Both the position numbers and the translations under genes were made by a program. Below, piece after piece: positions 1-13,130 of a stretch of DNA of 64,000 nt. Under the pieces are notes generated by a model. That model was not told the origin of the DNA and did not search any database. It was given only the letters and a program-made list of their open reading frames with translations. Positions within the stretch are counted from its first letter, which is position 1. Each line of letters opens with the position of its first letter. Source of the DNA: Juglans regia (taxonomy: Eukaryota; Streptophyta; Magnoliopsida; Fagales; Juglandaceae); NCBI RefSeq assembly GCF_001411555.2, contig NC_049905.1:11685053-11749052 (forward strand), written 5' to 3'.

Positions 1-783
1 ACCCTATGTTTTCTTCTTTCGCAATTAGTAAAATTCAGCTTGAATATTATTTAATTGTTGGAATTACGAATTGAAATCGTGCATGATCAACCACTTCTGT
101 GACAGTAGTCACAGTACCCTCTCTCTCTCTCTCTCTCCAAAAAAGAAAATGGAAACACTATCACAATCTTACACAGACATTAATGTCAACAGTGACAGTA
201 CCTGAGCATGCCCCCTTGAAATTATTACGTAAGCGAGAGATACTCCTTCAATCAAGCGGTCTACACATGAACATGGCCCGTATCGGTACAATAAGACGTG
301 GCAGTTGCAGAGCTTCACCTTCTCCGATGTTTTTTCCTCTTCCCTTTTATTTCTTTATATATGAAACTTGCACAATTATTTGCTTGCGAAAGGAAAATAA
401 TAAACACAAATCGATTTTTACAATACTTTACATAATATTATTTTAAAAAGAGAAGTATTTTTATAAAATATCTTATAAAACTAATATCATTTTATAAAAA
501 TATTCTTATTTTATAATATACGTTGTGAAATATATTGTGTAGATATTATTATTCTTATTGTAATTGCAAAACCTTAAACAACAGGATTTGAGAGAACGTA
601 CAAGCTATGTGCAAGAAACCCCCTCTAAAGATTATTTAAAATTCAATGAAGAAAAATTGATCTTTTAAAATAATGAGGAGAGTGCTCGGATCCTAGGGCG
701 AGCAAAGAGTGCCTGCATTTCATTACTAGCAACAACAACTCACACACAAGACAAGCGAAAGTGCTTGTGTTCGAGGGGAGCAC
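1..783. other. Left flank, no gene recognised
   Basis: AT-rich sequence with no open frame that looks like a known protein. A pure CT microsatellite lies at about 118-138. Short AT-rich runs based on TTATAAAATAT occupy 430-540. The 115-codon frame at 99-446 runs through the CT repeat and has no recognisable domain, so I do not call it a gene. The stretch ends at AGCAC just before the presumed copia LTR. Confidence 0.5.
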
Positions 784-1080
784 TGTTAAAGATGAAATGG
801 AAAGAGTAAATAAGGTGTCCAAGAATCAAGCTACTATTGATATGCTTATGGTTCAAGCTACTGTATATCAGTCATCATTCAAGTCTCCAGTTCACAACAT
901 AGTGCAAACAACACAATCCAAGATATTAGCTCCATCATAGCAACAATTTGAATATTTGTAATGGATAGGTATTTAATGTTGATTTGTTATCTAGTATACA
1001 TTAGGAAATTACTGCCTACATATTTTATATATACTTGTTTAGATCATATTATGAAGATGTAGAAAATTTCTTCCCTTACA
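784..1080 (+). repeat. Copia 5' LTR (about 297 bp)
   Basis: It starts TGTTAAAG at 784 and ends ...CTTACA at 1080, so it has the TG...CA ends expected of an LTR. It is followed immediately by the primer-binding site. The right end is well fixed by that site. The left end is inferred from the TG and from typical copia LTR length, because no second LTR is available for comparison. Confidence 0.6.
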
Positions 1081-1095
1081 TGGTATCCGAGCCCC
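1081..1095 (+). other. Primer-binding site, initiator Met-tRNA type
   Basis: TGGTATCCGAGCCCC directly follows the LTR. Plant copia elements typically use TGGTATCAGAGC, complementary to the initiator Met-tRNA 3' end. This copy differs by one base (A to C) in the core. Confidence 0.8.
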
Positions 1096-1117
1096 AAAGG
1101 TCTACACTTTATTGTTA

Positions 1118-4070
1118 TGGCTAATTCTAGCTCTTCTCCCACCACTTTATTGTTATGGCTAATTCTAGTTATCACAATTCTTTCATGTTTTAAGCAGTCA
1201 AGAGTTTTTGGGCATTGTTGATGGCACTGAGCCATGCCCACGAAACCTTCCTAATTTTCAGACTATAAATCCAGATCATATCATCTGGAATAAGAAGCAT
1301 CAATACCTTCTCAGTTGGATTATTCCATGCTTACTAATGTTGTGCTTTCAACTATGTATGATCTTAACAATTCATGGCAAGTGTGGCAATCCTTAACCTC
1401 AAGATTTTCTTCTCAATCTCATTAAAAAATTGCCTATCTCAAAAGGAAATTATAGAGTCTTCATCAAGACTCAAATTCTTGCCAAGAGTTTCTTTCCTTA
1501 GCCAAGGCACTACCGATCAATTAGCAGTAGTGGGGAAATCAGAAGATGATGAGGATCTCATCTCATACATCACTAGTGGACTCAACCCTTCTCACACCTC
1601 TTATGTCACTACGATAAAAGACTTCAGACGAGAGTACTTTGATGGAAGTTTATGAAAGGGTGCTACTCGCAATACTCCCTTGACATTTGAAGACTTCCAA
1701 GCAGAATTATTAAATTATGAATTGCTACAAACCGCACAAACACGCTCCCCACTAAACACATGGGCTTGCTCTTTACTCTCATAAACCCAATAGTCACCCT
1801 CCCCATTCCAAGTCTAAATACTCTAGCTCATGTAAAAAATATCTGCAATACAAGAACAAAAAACAGTCAGCCCCACATAAGAACTTCAAGTTGAGCAACT
1901 CATCTTCCATACCTACATGAGTTCCATGTCAAATTTGTCATAGAACAAATCACTAAGCCTTGGATTGCTTTCATAGGATGGATCATGCTTACAGGGACGT
2001 CATCCTCCCAGGTAATTAGTTGGCATGGTTGCCACAAAAAATTCAAACCTAGAAGACCAAGTATGGTATGTTGACAATGGGGCAAACACTCAAATTACAG
2101 CCAGATTGGATAATCTCTCAAATCAGGAACCATATCAAGGTTCTGAGTCAGTTACACTTGGTAATGATTCCTTTCTACCTATACTACATTCTAGTTATAG
2201 CATAGTTCATACTCCAACCCCTTATTTACATTAAATAATATTCTTCATTGTCCTAAAGCTTCTGTCAATCTTCTAAGCATCCAGAAATTGTGAATTTTTT
2301 TTTTTTTTGAGCTCATCTGACTTTTCTATCAAGGACTGCAAGACCAAGAACCTACTACATCATAGGCATAGTGAGGATGGGCTATACCCCATCCACCTAC
2401 GAAGGCCATTTCTTAAACAATAACACGAGGTTCGCTTGCATGATGGGTGTCAAAACATCAAAGTCTCTATGGCATTTCAGACTTGGACATCCAGCCTAAT
2501 CGATAGCTGATCATGTTCTCAGGCAGTTTCAACTTCTAGTGCCCCAACAAAATATATCTTCCTTTGTATGTGAACCTTGTCAACTTGTAGAAAGAAAATG
2601 TTTGCCCTTTAATAGTTCTTCAAGAGTTAGTTTTAGTCCATTAGAAGTCATTCATTCTGATGTTTGGTCATCTCCTATTTCATTTATTGGAGGTTGTAAT
2701 CATTATGTTATCTTTATTGATGACCTCTCCAAGTTTACATGGTTGTTTCCAATGACTTGAAATATGAAGTTTTCTCATGCTTTTTCAAGTTTAAGTGCTT
2801 TGTTAAAAATTAATTCAATACCACCGTCAAGTCTTTCCAAACTAATGGAGGTTGTGAGTTCACTTCACATCAGTTCAAGAAGTTCTTAGACACACATGGA
2901 ATCCTTCATCGAATGTCATGTCCTCATACACCCCAATAGAATGGGATTGTCGAAAGAAAACATAGACACATCATAGAAATTGGGCTAGCCTTATTAGCAT
3001 ATTCAAGTTTCTCTCACAAATATTGGGTTGATGCATTCTTGACAGTTGTGTTCTGCATAAATAGATTGCCTACTCCTTTCCTCAACCTTGAATCAACCTA
3101 CACCACTCTTTTCCATAAGCCACCAGACTATAAAGAATTTAAAGTCTTGGGATGTTGATGTTATGTCTTACTTAGTCCTTACAATTTTTACAAACTCAAC
3201 TTTTTGCAGTAAGCAGTGCATTTGTTTGTGCTACAACCTAAATCATAGGGGTCATAGGTGTCTAGATCCACAGTGCAATTGTGTGTACATCTCTGGCCAT
3301 GTTATTTTTTATGAATGCGGCTTTCCAGCTCATGATAAGGTAAATGCTTTAATCCCTCAAGCCCATGCTTCTCCCATTTTTTTACTAGCAACAATATTGT
3401 CACCCTCTTTATCTAATCACTTTGTAGCACCACCTACTTACCCCTCAACCAACATCACTACTTCACCGTTGCTGCCCTCTTCACCTATAGTTGCCACAAT
3501 GACCATGCCCCCACTCTTTCCCATCAAACAGCCATAACAGTCCCTAGTCCACTTACTCTTCTCCCTATGACCACTAGATCTTGATCTGGCATTTCTTGTC
3601 CCAAATAGTACCTTAATTGCCAAATGTTTTATAGCACCAAGCGTCCATTTGTTTCCTTCCAGACCTCTACTCTATGTATTGAACCTCACACATTTTCTCA
3701 ACCTGCAATATCTATAGATTGGACACTTGCCATGACAACTAAATTTGAAACCTTACAGGCTAATCAAACATGGGAATTCTACCCTCGACCTCGACACAAA
3801 AATTTCATTGATTGTAAATGGATTTACAAGTTAAGAATTAAGGCTGATGGTACCATCGATAGATACAAGGCCTCGCTTGGTGGCAAAGGGGTTTGAGCAA
3901 CAAACATATTGATTTTACTAAAACTTTTAGTCCTGTGGTGAAGCCAACAACGAATCAAAACTATTCTTGCTTTGGCAATATCTTACAACTAGCCACTTCA
4001 TCGACAAGATGTTTCAAATGCATTTTTGCATGGCCACTTGAATGAGGAAGTATTTAGGGAACAACTATTA
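1118..4070 (+). pseudogene. Copia gag-pol polyprotein remnant
   Basis: Fragments in shifting + frames follow the copia polyprotein. Gag-like pieces lie at about 1118-1655, including a segment ending in SYITSGLNPSH that matches the conserved LP...YI.SGL region of plant copia gag. A protease-like piece at 2025-2234 reads WYVDNGANTQIT, where functional proteins usually have D-S-G-A. The pre-integrase zinc region and integrase start lie at 2539-2760 (CEPCQLVERK, HSDVW, YVIFIDD). Integrase continues with a stop at about 2936, just before NGIVERKHR. The RT start is at 3624-3896 (WTLAMTTKFETLQANQTWE, DCKWIYKLRIKADGTIDRYKA), with RT residues traceable to about 4065. A roughly 26-bp segment of the gag start is duplicated at 1103-1128 and 1143-1168. 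It cannot encode a functional polyprotein. Confidence 0.85.
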
Positions 4071-5099
4071 TGAAACTTTAATTATACTCATAAGTGCACA
4101 AACCGTACCAAAGTATAGTTTAGTAAAATGAGGTAAAACTTACGGGAACTTGTAAAAATGTAGGAAACCAATCAAATATAAACTAAACAAACTCTAGTCT
4201 AGTTCAGAAAGATGAGTTCTAGAAATTAAGAACTAAACAATCTAGTAATTAAGGCAATAAATAATTAATTTAATAAGCAAATAAAAGAACTAAAATAAAT
4301 TTTAAATATGTAGATTAATCTAAACAATAAATAAACTACTAATGGAGAATAAACTAAGGTTTCTGAATCCACCTCATTAATTTATAGTAACATATTTATG
4401 ATAATTGATTCTTCCCGAACATCTACATGATAATTTAGAAATCAATCTTCTTATTATGGAAAATATTATCATTGAAACTCGCTCTTTTTTTTCTTTAAGA
4501 AAATATCTAAAGTATGTTCTTCTTCACTCAAAGATAAAATAAAATCATCACTTGTATCTATTAAAACAAATCACAAAAAGACTTTATTTATAAAAAAAAA
4601 AAATTATGGATTAAACTCTCAACTTGTTAAGATTATTCTAAATCATGAGAAAAATATGATTGAACTCATATTAAGAACTCTGTCTCTCTCAATTGACATG
4701 AAGCAAGAACAATGGCTCATAAATAATTAGGAAAAAGTTAAAATCATAAATAATATTAGTAATCTTCAATGAGGTTTCATCCTTAACCTTAGTTGAAAAC
4801 TTAGCTAGACATGTTCATGAAAATAAACTCCAAAATTTAAATGTAAATAAACATCAAAGCAGTATTTCTTTTTCTTTTTCTTCCACACACTCCCAGTGAC
4901 GCTGAGTTCCTTTTTTTCTCTTCGTTTCGTTCTGTTTATGCAGAGTTGGCTTGGTCTATCTATTTATAGACCTTAGCATCAATTCCTAATTTGCTTTTCC
5001 GTTTTCGATTTGGCGCCTTCTTTCTGTTTTTTCTTTCCTTCAATTACTATCTTCTTTTTTCCATTATCCTCACGTGAGCCTCCAAGTTTACTTCTTATT
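4071..5099 (-). repeat. Athila-like 3' LTR, U5-proximal part
   Basis: It begins TGAAACTTTAATTATACTCA, inside the copia RT. From 4071 to 4864 it aligns in the same direction with 41160-41970. Near 4957-4972 the minus strand reads CTATAAATAG, a good TATA-box candidate, which fits U3 lying to the right. At 5086-5099 it is cut by a LINE insertion and appears to resume at 13988. Confidence 0.75.
5086..5099. repeat. Target-site duplication of LINE, left copy
   Basis: GTTTACTTCTTATT occurs here and again at 13974-13987 just after the LINE poly(A). A perfect 14-bp match is typical of target-primed LINE insertion and fixes both LINE ends. Confidence 0.9.
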
Positions 5100-5286
5100 C
5101 TGGTTGAGGAATCCATTTCTTGTATCATGTCCAATGATTAAGGAAGCAGTTACATTCTGGAAGCTTTCTCTCAAGTTTCTTTCGGTAGCTTCTTGAGGAG
5201 AAAGTCTATGCCTTCACTCTTGAGTGGTAGGCGGCGTGTTTTGTCTGTAATTGTCATCTTTTTCTGTTTTGTCTTCGCTTGACAAC

Positions 5287-6595
5287 ATGGTTGAGGACTT
5301 TATTTCACATTGGAATAAATTTAGTCGTACAACCACTAAAAAGGAGGGTGTTGTAGTCTTGGATAATTATGTTGAACAAACTCTAATGAAAGGCCAATTC
5401 TGTCCTATGGGGAAGATCATGACTGAAAGGAGAGTCAATCATGAGGCCTTCAAGATAACTATGCTTAAAGTTTGGAAAGTTGGTGCAGTTATTCGTATTG
5501 TTGAAGTGGGTATGAATTTGTTTCTCTTGGAATTTTGTTCTGAACATGATCTATAGAGAATATGGGATCGATGGTCAACCGTGGCTCTTTGATCAGAATC
5601 TGATTTGTCTAAAGTTATTTGATGGACTTACTCCTCCCATTGAATTAGTATTCTCTCATGCTTATCTTTGGGTGCAACTACATCATTTGCCTCTTGTATG
5701 CATGAATTATAATGTGGCTGCTAGAATTTGTGGAATGATTGGGAACATGATTCATGTGGAGGTTGATGAACATGGAACTGGTTGGGGACAATATATGCGT
5801 ATTCCTGTTGAGATTTACATTTTCAAACCCCTTGCAAGCGGTACTATGTTATCACTGAAAGAACATCATGTGTTTGTGCCTTTTAAGTATGAGAGATTGC
5901 CATGTTTTTGCTTTTCTTGTGGTGTTACTATGCATGGCAATGTTGGTTGTTTGAATAAGACAGAAGCTACTTCTATCATGCAATATGGTACATGGATGCG
6001 TGCTTCATCTACTGCTGCAAGAGGAGGGGTGGGGAAATTCATTGCTGGATTTTCAAAAATATCTTCATCTTCTGATGCAACAAATCAGTTATCTCATTCT
6101 TCTCCTTCTAGAAACTGCAATGATAGTAATGAGACAGTTGGGGGTGTGGATAACACGGGGCATTCTAAGAAAGATGAAGAAGACATGTTGATTGGCTGCC
6201 CATTTGTGATCATCAATTCTGCAACTGTAACTGCTACAACTGTCATCTTTTCCAAGATTGGTCTTGTACTACAACATGATATTCCTTCTCCTTCTGCTGA
6301 TGAGTCTCCTATTGAAGTCCCCATTGCTGATGATGGGGTTGGTAATAGTTTAGTGGATGTCTTTGAACATAAAGGTTTCTTTAGTCCATCTCATTCACTA
6401 CATCAACTGAAGAATAAGGTTAGAAATGCCAATAATAAAGCCACTGATCATTCTGATACTTACTTGGCAACTAGAAAGAAGAAGTTCTTGCCTATTGGCA
6501 ACCGTAGCACTGAGGATAAAATGTTGTTCAAAAGGAAACTAAGAAATTTCAAAATATTGGTGGAGGTTGATTCTCAGCCCTGCCAAGAGAAATGA
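5287..6595 (+). pseudogene. LINE ORF1 remnant (DUF4283 plus CCHC zinc knuckle)
   Basis: ORF1 proteins of plant L1 LINEs bind the element RNA. A frame from 5287 resembles the DUF4283-type N-terminal domain (NHEAFKITMLKVWK) and stops at 5556. The same domain continues in another frame from about 5546 to the stop at 6593-6595, so a frameshift near 5550 splits it. At about 5919-5960 there is CFSCGVTMHGNVGC, a CX2CX4HX4C knuckle of the zf-CCHC_4 type, followed by the usual low-complexity Ser/Asp-rich tail. The tail ends a few bases before the start of ORF2-like sequence. Confidence 0.85.
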
Positions 6596-6599
6596 GACT

Positions 6600-9500
6600 T
6601 TTAAGTTAGAACTGCCGAGGGCTTGGCAGCCCTCGGACAGTTCATGACCTTAACCTTATGGTTAAGGAAAAAAAGCCAAACGTCTTATTTCTTATGGAAA
6701 CTAGATTTCGTAAGAATAAGATGGACTGTTTGAAGCATTTGTTTGGTTTTACTAATATATTTTTGGTTGAGGGGTTGGGTCGTGGTGGTGGGTTAGCATT
6801 ATTATAGAAGTCTGATTGTCCAGTAGAAATCTAAAGTTATTCTCAAAGGCATATTAATTGTTGGGTTGACAACATTTCTCCAAAACCTCCATGGATGCTC
6901 ACATGCTTTTATGGCCCTCCCATTACTAAAAAAAGAGTAGAGTGATATAACATTTTAAGGCATCTTAACTCTCTGAATTCTGATTTGTGGCTTTGTCTTG
7001 GTGATTTCAATGAGATCCTATTTCACAGTGATAAGGAAGGGGGTGCAGCAAGGAGTGAAACAAATTGCCCTTTTTAAGGATGTAATAGATGGTTGTCAAC
7101 TTCATAATCTAAGATTTTTTAAAGGAAAATTCACATGGTCTAATAACAGATCAGATTCTTCCTTCACTAAGGAGAAACTAGATAGGGCAGTGGCATCTTT
7201 TGCTTGGTGTGAGGAATTTGGCATGGTTGATGTAAGGCTACTGCCTTCTGTTACTTCTGATCATTACCCCTTCTCATGACCATAACAATTAATCATGGGT
7301 CTTCTTGTCCACTAAAGAGGCCTAGTAGATTTGAAGCCAGATGGGCTTCTTATGAGGATTATAATGCAGCTATTAAAACTGCTTGGTTGCAGTCTGGTGG
7401 AGTATCTGATAATTTGTCCTCTTTGTCTAATAAGCTTACTTGTTGCATGAAATTTGTTAGACGATGGGCTAATTCAAAAGACCCAGTTTTTTATAAGAAT
7501 CACAGGGTGAAAATGTGCCAAAATAATCTTATAGCAACCTTAGTATCAGAAGTCAACAAGTCGTAGAAAGAAATTTCCATACTTCAAGAGAGTTTTGCAC
7601 TTAAAATGGAAACAAAGGGCCAAAGTTCACTAGTTACAAAATGGTGACAGAAATACTAATTTTTTCACTTGAGTGCTAGCCAAAGAAAAAAAAGAAACAA
7701 AATTGTACAAGTGGAAGATGAGGATGGAGTTCAGTGCAGTACTACAGCTGAGATTAGCCTTGCTTTTACTCATTTCTATCAGAATTTGTTTACTTCTTCT
7801 AATCCTTCTCAAATTGATGCTTGTCTGCATGATCTTTCACCTAAACTATCTTCTACTATGAATGAAGACTTACTTCAGGCCTTTACAGAAGAGGATGTTA
7901 AGACTGCAGTTTTCCAAATGAGACCATATAAAGATCCTGGACCAGATGTATATAGTGCTTGTTTCTATGAAGATTATTGGGATGTGGTGGGTAATGAGTT
8001 TGCCATACTATTCTTTCATTTCTCAACTCATGCAAATATTGAAACCATCAATTACACCTATCTGGTTTTAGTTCCCAAGTCCAAAAATTCAAAGAATGTA
8101 TCTGAATATCGACCTATAAGCTTATGCCATGTCCTTTATAAAATCATTACAAAGATGCTTACTAATAGATTGAAATCTATTATGCCTTTTCTCATTTCAC
8201 CAAACCAATGTGCTTTTGTGCCTGGTAGACAGATCACTGATAATATCAAGGCTACCTAAGAAACTTTTCATAAAATGAATACACAACTACATGGGCAAAA
8301 ATGATTTATGGCTTTAAAATTAGATATGAGTAAAGCTTATGACAGGGTGGAATGGAGGTTCATTCAAGCTGTTTTGTTGAAACTAGGGTTTAATGCCAAA
8401 TGGGTTGAGTTGATTATGTCATGTATTTCTACCTCATCCTTTTTAGTTTTGGTAAGTGTACCTCAACATTGCTTCAAACCTGAAAGGGGCATTAGACAAG
8501 GTTGTCCTTTATCCCCATATCTTTTTATTCTCTGTGATGAAGCCTTGAGTTCTCAATTGTATGTTGTAGAACAACATAGAGGCTTGACTGGTGTACCAAT
8601 TGCTCGAGGCCAAATCAGATTGAATCATCTATTTTTTGCATATGATAGCCTCTTATTTTGTCAAAGCTAATATGCAGGAGTGGGTTGACTTGAATCACAT
8701 TCTTAATGTCTATGAAGTTGCATCTGGCCAAAAGCTTAACAAAGACAAAACCTCCCTATTTTTCAGCAGAAACACTAAGGCGGCAACAAAGAGACACATC
8801 ATGGAGGTGGCTGGTTTATAGGCTTCTACTAAACTAGATAGGTATTTAGGCCTTTATCTATTGTTGGGAAATCCAAAATAAGGGCCTTTAATGGTATAGT
8901 TGAAAGGGTGATTAAGAGGCTGGATAATTGGAAAAATAAGTTTCTTTCGAAAGCAAGGAAAGATATTCTTATTAAGACAGTATTGCAGGCACTGGCTACC
9001 TATAATATGAGTGTTTTCTTACTTCCAAAAACACTATGCTATAAACTACAATTATGTTTTGCAAAATTCTGGTGGGCTCATCAGGAAAATTAGTTAAAGA
9101 TCCATTGGACAAGCTAAAAATCCTTATGTGCAGGGAAATCTTATGGGGGTTTGGGTTTTAGAGATCTACACAGTTTTAAACAAATATGGAGGTTGAGAAT
9201 GTTTCCTGATTCATTGCCAAGTAGGATACTTAAAGCTAAATATTTCCCACACAGATCCCTTTCACATGCTGGTTTAGGTTCAAGGCCCTCATACTTATGG
9301 AGAAGTCTTTTTCACTCTATTTCTCTGGTTGAGGAAGACCTTATGTGGAGAGTGGGTGATGGCACCCAGATCAGAATATGGAAGGATAAATGGTTAAATA
9401 GAGCCTTTTCATGTAGGATTCAATCTCATGTGTCTACTCTTCATGAGAATGCAGTGGTAGCTAATCTTATTGATCCTCACGTCAGGATCTTGTGTTATTT

Positions 9501-10088
9501 GCCACCCTAGCTCTATTCATCTGGTTTAGAAGAAACATACTAATTCATGATGGTCCTTTTCAATCTCCCTATGTGGTCTATGGTAATGCAGTTAAAGCTG
9601 TTGAGGATTACTGCAATGCAAGATCAAATCCTACGGGTCAGGAACTCAGAACCTTTTGCCTGCTACTCAATGGGAAACACCTACATCACTTTGGGTGAAA
9701 GTAAATTGGGATGTGGCAGTAAGAACTGATTTTAACAAGATTGGTGTTGGTGTGATGATAAGAGATGTTGATGGTTCTATTTTGGCAAGTTTGATGCAAC
9801 CAAGATTATTTTGCACTAATCTTGTGATGGCAGAAGTAAGAGGATTACTCACAGCTGTTTTATTTTGCCAAGAGTTGGGTTTCAACTCCATAATCTTTGA
9901 AGGTGATTCTAGTCAAGTTGTCCATGCAATTAAGAGGTGTGATTCCCTTGTTGGGAAACTGCATTGCCTTATTTCAGACATCAACATTCTTTTGTGCAAT
10001 GCTCAATGGAAAATACATCATGTTAAGAGAGAATTGAATGGTGTTTCCCATTGACTAGTTGAAATAGAAGTGAATTTAGAACATGAGC
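6600..10088 (+). pseudogene. LINE ORF2 remnant (endonuclease, reverse transcriptase, RNase H)
   Basis: Broken frames follow the plant LINE ORF2. The endonuclease spans about 6600-7300 (LGDFNEILFH-like sequence, SDHYP). RT spans about 7669-8840 (YRPISLCHVLYKII, CAFVPGRQITDN, LDMSKAYDRVEW, RQGCPLSPYLF). The RT catalytic box at about 8636 reads FAYDS instead of FADDS, so the first aspartate is lost. The zinc-binding region after RT is largely deleted around 9480-9500. A type-I RNase H-like domain follows at 9656-10054 (VNWDVAV, EGDSSQVV, VKRELNGVSH). The last codons and 3' UTR lie beyond the solo LTR at 13866-13961. Confidence 0.87.
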
Positions 10089-10133
10089 TGTAATACCCGA
10101 GTCTTACTACGTAGATCCTTACGTCATTTTATC

Positions 10134-10445
10134 CAGTATTTTTTCGGCCGGTACTGGCCGGTATTTGGGCCTTTAAATTTTTTTTTTCATTTTTTCAAAT
10201 TACAAACTTATTTTTTGACCCCCAATTCAGACTAGACTATTTATAATTTATATATATATATATATATATGTATTTATATATAATGTATTTATATATAAAC
10301 TATCATTTTGGAATATAATTTATATATATATAATTTATTCATATATCAACTATCCCGAAATGGTACACGGAACGGTACCACTACCGAAGTATTTCGTTCC
10401 AGTACCTTGACCGATACGGCGTCTGGTACGGTATTCAAAACATTG
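10134..10445. mobile_element. hAT-type MITE (312 bp) inside the solo LTR
   Basis: It is flanked by perfect 8-bp repeats ATTTTATC at 10126-10133 and 10446-10453. The ends are imperfect inverted repeats: CAGTATTTTTTCGGCCGGTA on the left, and CAATGTTTTGAATACCGTAC read inward from the right. CARTGTTTT ends plus an 8-bp target duplication are hAT characters. The interior is AT-rich with a TA microsatellite at about 10248-10270 and has no coding capacity. Confidence 0.75.
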
Positions 10446-12699
10446 ATTTTATCAATTATTTAAGTTAAATATTTAGAGATAAGGGTATTTTTATTACTTC
10501 CAATTATTTTGTTTTAAGATGAGTATGTTTTATTTTAAAATATGGTTTATTAAAATAAATCAAGGGTATTATTTTTGAGATTTTGAAATATTTTCTTTTA
10601 ATTCCTTTAAATCTTATTTATTTAGAAAATGACCCAATTATTCTCTACCATTGGATTGGTAGGTGAAAACTACCCTTGAGGTGGATAGATCTCCACCATC
10701 CATTTGGTTCCTTGTGTTGGAAGGAGGAAATATAGACTAAAATGTCATTTCCCTCCTCCAAGCTTACATAGGAAGCAACCAAGAAAGAAAAAGAAAATTC
10801 TTCATCTTCTCCTCCAAGTTTATGTGATAATCTTTGACCAAATCAACTAAATCTTTTTCTTTTTCTTTCTTTCCTTAGACTTGAGCCCGTAGGCTGCCAT
10901 TTACTTCACTTTCCTCCCACCCATTATCCAAGGCAAGTCAACAAAAGAGAAAAGAAAAAAAATAAAAATTATTCTAAGGCATTTCCTCCTCCCGAGCTTA
11001 TGACTTCATAGCAAGGTAAGAGTACCCTTAATCCTTCTCCTTTGTGTATTTCGAATTTAGCCATGGTTGATCAAGGGGTTTTTCTTTTGATGATTTTTTA
11101 TGTTTCGGTTTTGGGGTTTAAAATAGTGATATTGTGTTGCTCTTCATCCACACGGTTGTCCCCCTATTTGGTCTTCTACTTGTGTTTTGGAAGGGACTAA
11201 GAGCTTAAGGTAAAAATCCTAATTTTGACTTATTGTTTTTAATGTGATTTGGAAGCCTATTAAGTTGTTTTAGCTTGTGTTTTGATGTAGTTAAATTCCC
11301 ATGTTGAAAATAAATATGTATGCCCTGTTTTTGGCCCAAACCGAATGGTATTATAGTTGTTTTGCTATGTATTTTCCTATATTTCAAAAATACTATATTG
11401 TTATTAAACTTGGTTTAATTATAGGCAATGATTAAAGTGATTTTAAATTGTATATGTTGGTATCATGTGCCTTGTGTTGAGATTTGGTTGGTAATCTAAT
11501 TTTAGGATGCTAGAGGTTTGGTTTAGAGGTTTTGCTTGGTTCTATAATTTTATATCCTGCTTTTAAAGGTATTAAGTGAGTAAATTATAAGTTTAAGTAT
11601 TTAAAGGTTTTAAAGTTTCTTAATGGGTAACTTTGCTATACTTTATACTACTTTATTTTAATGGGAGGTTTGATCTAAACTAATTAACATATTGCTTATG
11701 TGAATAGGTTATAGTTTAGTTAGTTTAGATATAAGAGATTAATTGCAGCTGATGTATTATGATATGCAAAGCTGTCCAAGTACCCCTAAGCCTATGTCAT
11801 GCCATGTCTTGATGTAAAAATAGCCCATTTATGTTATCCCTCATTCGGTTAAATTCTACCTATTCCAAGAGTTCAAAATATTGATAAGTAACCTTTTTAT
11901 AGTGAAGGACTACAAGTTGATTTAAATGTCATGTTTCTTAAGCTTGCTTAGCCTACTTGAGATGCCTAAATTTATTTTAAAGCCCATTGTTGAGAATTCT
12001 AGATTTTATCTCCTAATATCCATAATCCAAAGTGAGCTTGAACCAAAGAAACCTTGCTTGAAGCCTATAAACTCTTAACTACTTTTCATGCAAGCTTTTT
12101 AAATAGCCTTTCATGGACATCTAACATGTCTTAATATTTAAGTTATTTCTATTGTAAGTTGAGACGAGAAGTAGTCATTTGGGTTAATGTTAAGCATAGA
12201 AGGGACATTAGATTATAATATCGTGGCTTTCTCTTTTAAAGGGAGGGCTAAAGAATATTGTATGAGTATTAATACGCTTATGCTATTTATTGGAATAGGA
12301 ATATTAATGATGGAAGTATCAAGGAGTATAGAGGTAAGTAGCTATGACCATACTTTTTACACCAAGTTCTCTTTATGAAAGAATGTCTCTTTCTCTTATT
12401 GCAAATGTTCTTCTAAAGAAAGGGGTAAATGAATATAGTATGTACAAACCCTTTCTTGATTGCCCCTATTAAGCACCCTATCGATTATAATTGTGTGTAT
12501 GTATATAAAGTAATGCATGCACGTAGGTTCTAAGTCATGAGATTTCCATACATACTCTCTCAATAAACTTATTGATTATTCATATATGTAACATAGCATG
12601 AAAATGTATCATTTTCATAAAAATGCATGTGCATCGAAGTAAGAAAGATAATGAAAATGTTTTGATTGCAAAGGAAAGGTAATGACTGTCTTATGTTTT

Positions 12700-13130
12700 A
12701 TACTTCAAGTGATGCTTTAAACGAGTTTTAAACTGCGCTTATGAACTGATACTTTCAATGACGTGAAGAAAGTGTTTTAAAATGTCCCTATGAACTGATG
12801 CTTTAAATGATGCGAATAAAACGTTTTAAGATGTCCCTATGAACTGATGTTAAATTGTCCCTATGAATTGACACTTTATGGATGCCATGAAAAATGATGT
12901 TTAAGCTCATGCTTTTAAAATGATGTTTCTTCATGAATGCACTGTTAAATGAAAATATGATGTTAAATTCATGCTTTTAAATGACGTTTTTCATGAATGA
13001 ACTATTAAATGAAATGGACTGAAAGGACTGACATGAATGAATGAAAGAAAGGACCGAATGAATGAGAAAAGACCGAATGAATGAATGCTTTAATGTATGA
13101 AAATACGTAAAGACCATATGAATGAAAATG
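12700..13130. repeat. Degenerate tandem repeats inside solo LTR
   Basis: Several imperfect copies of a unit containing TCCCTATGAACTGATGCTTT lie at 12720-12890. They are followed by shorter runs based on ATGAATGAA and GACCGAATGAATGA at 13025-13090. Long gypsy LTRs often contain such arrays. No function can be assigned. Confidence 0.6.

Larger units (their letters stand above)
784..4070 (+). mobile_element. Ty1/copia retrotransposon, 5' part, decayed and interrupted
   Basis: Order on + is a short LTR, a Met-tRNA-type primer site, then gag, protease, integrase and the start of reverse transcriptase. That order, with integrase before RT, defines Ty1/copia. The coding sequence is broken by many stops and frameshifts. 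Homology stops inside the RT core at about 4065, where the LTR of an Athila-like gypsy element begins. The rest of RT, RNase H and the 3' LTR were not found anywhere in the window, including just beyond the other end of the Athila element. Confidence 0.85.

Noticed and set aside
99..446. 115-codon open frame at the left edge
   Set aside because: It runs through a CT microsatellite, has no recognisable domain and ends in Phe/Ile-rich low complexity.
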